A stretch of DNA of 15,395 nt from JAJTFW01 sp031411335 (GTDB lineage: Bacteria > Bacteroidota > Bacteroidia > AKYH767-A > OLB10). Positions 14,005-15,395 of this stretch are shown here, piece by piece. Each line of letters begins with the position of its first letter. Position 1 is the stretch's first letter. The notes beneath the pieces are model-generated. The model ran no database searches and was not told where the DNA came from. It was given only the letters and a program-made list of their open reading frames with translations. Location of the stretch: assembly GCA_031411335.1 (NCBI GenBank), contig JANOAX010000182.1, forward strand, positions 1-15,395, in the 5' to 3' direction. The position numbers and the translations under genes are program-made.

Positions 14005-14724
14005 ATGAGCTCACGCTTAATTATTGCCATTGACGGCTACTCTTCTTGTGGGAAAAGCACGGTCGCAAAAGGCTTAGCCCGCAAATTGGGAATCCATTAC
14101 ATTGACTCCGGTGCGATGTACAGAGCAGTCACCCTTTATTTTCTCGAAAACAATATTCCTATTCCTGGTCCGGAAGAGTTGCATGATTATGTTTATGATT
14201 ATAGCGATGTACTTCGAAAAATCAATATCTCATTTCAATTTAATCCAGAATCTGGATTCAGTGAAGTGTATTTGAATGGACGAAATGTGGAAAATGAAAT
14301 TCGTACTATGGAGATTAATGAGCAAGTCAGTCATGTGAGCGCCATTAAATCAGTACGTGCCCATTTAGTGAAGTTGCAAAGAGATTCGGCAAATGATGGT
14401 GGATTGGTCATGGATGGACGTGATATTGGAACTACTGTGTTTCCTCAAGCCGATTTAAAGATTTTTATGAAAGCGGATCCGATGGTTCGCTCCGAGCGTC
14501 GCTATAAAGAACTCAAAGCAAAAGGTATTGATGTGCTTTTAGATGACGTTATTCAAAATGTAGTAGGACGTGATTATGAAGATTCACATCGCGAAGAGTC
14601 ACCCCTAAGAAAAGCGGTGGATGCTATTGTTCTCGACAACACCTATTTAACCCACGAAGAGCAAGTAGAATTTGTGATGGAAGCTGTTCGTAAACTCGCT
14701 TTATCCAATTCTGCTACTTCTTAA
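14005..14724 (+). CDS. cmk: Cytidylate kinase
   Basis: Cmk phosphorylates CMP and dCMP with ATP in the cytoplasm, feeding CTP and dCTP pools. From the ATG at 14005 the protein has 239 residues, close to the usual 220-230. Motifs are LIIAIDGYSSCGKSTVAK (P-loop GYSSCGKST at 11-19; the usual form is GPxGSGKGT/ST, with the SSCGKST variant familiar in Bacteroidota), YIDSGAMYRAVT (32-43, CMP site), the CMP-binding insert region about 60-110, MDGRDIGTTVFP (136-147) and the lid RSERRYKEL with later RDYEDSHREESPLR. The frame is open upstream to an ATG at 13936, but the exact -7 element lies inside that stretch and those 23 residues have no family counterpart, so 14005 is preferred. ispH follows 45 bases later, a pairing also common in Bacteroidota. 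Confidence 0.95.
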   Translation: MSSRLIIAIDGYSSCGKSTVAKGLARKLGIHYIDSGAMYRAVTLYFLENNIPIPGPEELHDYVYDYSDVLRKINISFQFNPESGFSEVYLNGRNVENEIRTMEINEQVSHVSAIKSVRAHLVKLQRDSANDGGLVMDGRDIGTTVFPQADLKIFMKADPMVRSERRYKELKAKGIDVLLDDVIQNVVGRDYEDSHREESPLRKAVDAIVLDNTYLTHEEQVEFVMEAVRKLALSNSATS

Positions 14725-14769
14725 ACTATTACCCAATATTATTCGTTATATCTTGCAAGATAGAAACTC

Positions 14770-15395
14770 ATGAACGTAGAAATCGATAGTAATTCTGGAT
14801 TTTGTTTTGGTGTGGTATATGCCATCCAAATGGCGGAAGATGAACTCGATCAGCATGGAAAGCTTTACTGCCTCGGCGACATTGTTCATAATGGGGAAGA
14901 AGTAGATCGTTTAAAAGCGAAAGGACTTGAAATCATCGACCACGATCGTTTAGCTACGCTTAAAGATTGCAAAGTGTTGATTCGTGCGCATGGTGAACCA
15001 CCTTCTACGTATCAATTGGCGATTAAAAATAATATTGAGTTAATTGACGCTTCTTGTCCGGTAGTTTTGAAATTGCAGTACCGTGTTAAAACAAGCTTTG
15101 AAGGTATTGTAGAAAATGGTGGGCAAATAGTAATTTATGGTCAGCCTGGGCACGCAGAAGTAAACGGACTGGTTGGACAAACCGAAGGAAAAGCCATCGT
15201 TGTTTTTTCTGAAGAAGATTTAGAAAAAATCGATTTTCATCATCCCGTTCATTTCTTTTCTCAAACCACTAAAAGTACATTGGGTTTTGAAAAGATGGAA
15301 CGTTTAATTCAAGAGAAATTTATTCATCATAATGGATCTTTGGAAGAAGGGGATTTTGTGAGTAATGATACACTTTGTCGACAAGTATCCAATCG
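14770..15395 (+). CDS. ispH: 4-hydroxy-3-methylbut-2-enyl diphosphate reductase (partial, 3' end beyond window)
   Basis: IspH carries out the last step of the MEP pathway, reducing HMBPP to IPP and DMAPP with a 4Fe-4S cluster. The frame runs open from the ATG at 14770 to the window edge, giving 208 residues of an expected 280-310. All cluster and active-site residues that should be present are seen: Cys12 in GFCFGV, His40 in GDIVHN, His74 in RAHGEPP, Cys96 in DASCPVV, His128 and Glu130 in GHAEVNG, Thr167 in SQTTKST and Cys203 in NDTLCRQVSN. The missing part should hold the final substrate-binding S-x-N segment. It may be read with cmk (45-base gap) or from its own start, since a weak TATATCTTG lies at 14747-14755. 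The gene is truncated only by the window, not broken. Confidence 0.96.
   Translation, partial: MNVEIDSNSGFCFGVVYAIQMAEDELDQHGKLYCLGDIVHNGEEVDRLKAKGLEIIDHDRLATLKDCKVLIRAHGEPPSTYQLAIKNNIELIDASCPVVLKLQYRVKTSFEGIVENGGQIVIYGQPGHAEVNGLVGQTEGKAIVVFSEEDLEKIDFHHPVHFFSQTTKSTLGFEKMERLIQEKFIHHNGSLEEGDFVSNDTLCRQVSN

Overview
The window reads as ordinary chromosomal DNA of a Bacteroidota bacterium, probably near Flavobacteriales, although the order is a guess. Support comes from a type IX secretion (T9SS) C-terminal sorting domain, several signal peptides ending in 'AQ', a DUF5011-type lipoprotein, A+T-rich spacers, almost no Shine-Dalgarno sequences, and promoter-like elements resembling the Bacteroidota -7 consensus TAnnTTTG. 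I see no tRNA, rRNA, CRISPR array, insertion sequence, phage gene or toxin module.

Layout. Positions 68-2857 hold core metabolism: pyrD (pyrimidine synthesis), a Nudix hydrolase on the minus strand, and pfkA (glycolysis). A secreted beta-barrel-like protein follows (2910-3698), then a 308-base spacer filled with degenerate repeats. Positions 4007-7785 on the minus strand carry two POT-family peptide transporters and an exported thioredoxin-like protein. Positions 7971-8757 on the plus strand encode a YbaB/EbfC protein and a DinB-fold protein. Positions 8767-11858 on the minus strand encode an exported prolyl oligopeptidase whose stop overlaps the start of an Ig-like lipoprotein. The plus strand from 12158 carries a GNAT/FemAB-like protein, a very small T9SS-sorted protein with a strong terminator, cmk, and the first two thirds of ispH, cut by the window end.

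How the genes fit together. The exported prolyl oligopeptidase, the two proton-coupled peptide transporters and the exported thioredoxin suggest a peptide-scavenging neighbourhood: proline-containing peptides would be cut outside the cytoplasm and small products imported. PyrD and Cmk act in pyrimidine nucleotide supply, PfkA in glycolysis and IspH in the MEP isoprenoid pathway; they look like independent housekeeping units.

The least ordinary content is non-coding. Three sequence-unrelated families of degenerate repeats occupy the spacers. Two are clearly built on 7-base units (YNAGMAG-like, AATTNAG) and the third (TACGAA) recurs every 7-8 bases. There is also a 24-base perfect palindrome upstream of pfkA, with half of it repeated just after the pfkA stop. 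The small T9SS protein has almost no cargo beyond its sorting domain. I found no convincing new defence or mobile system.
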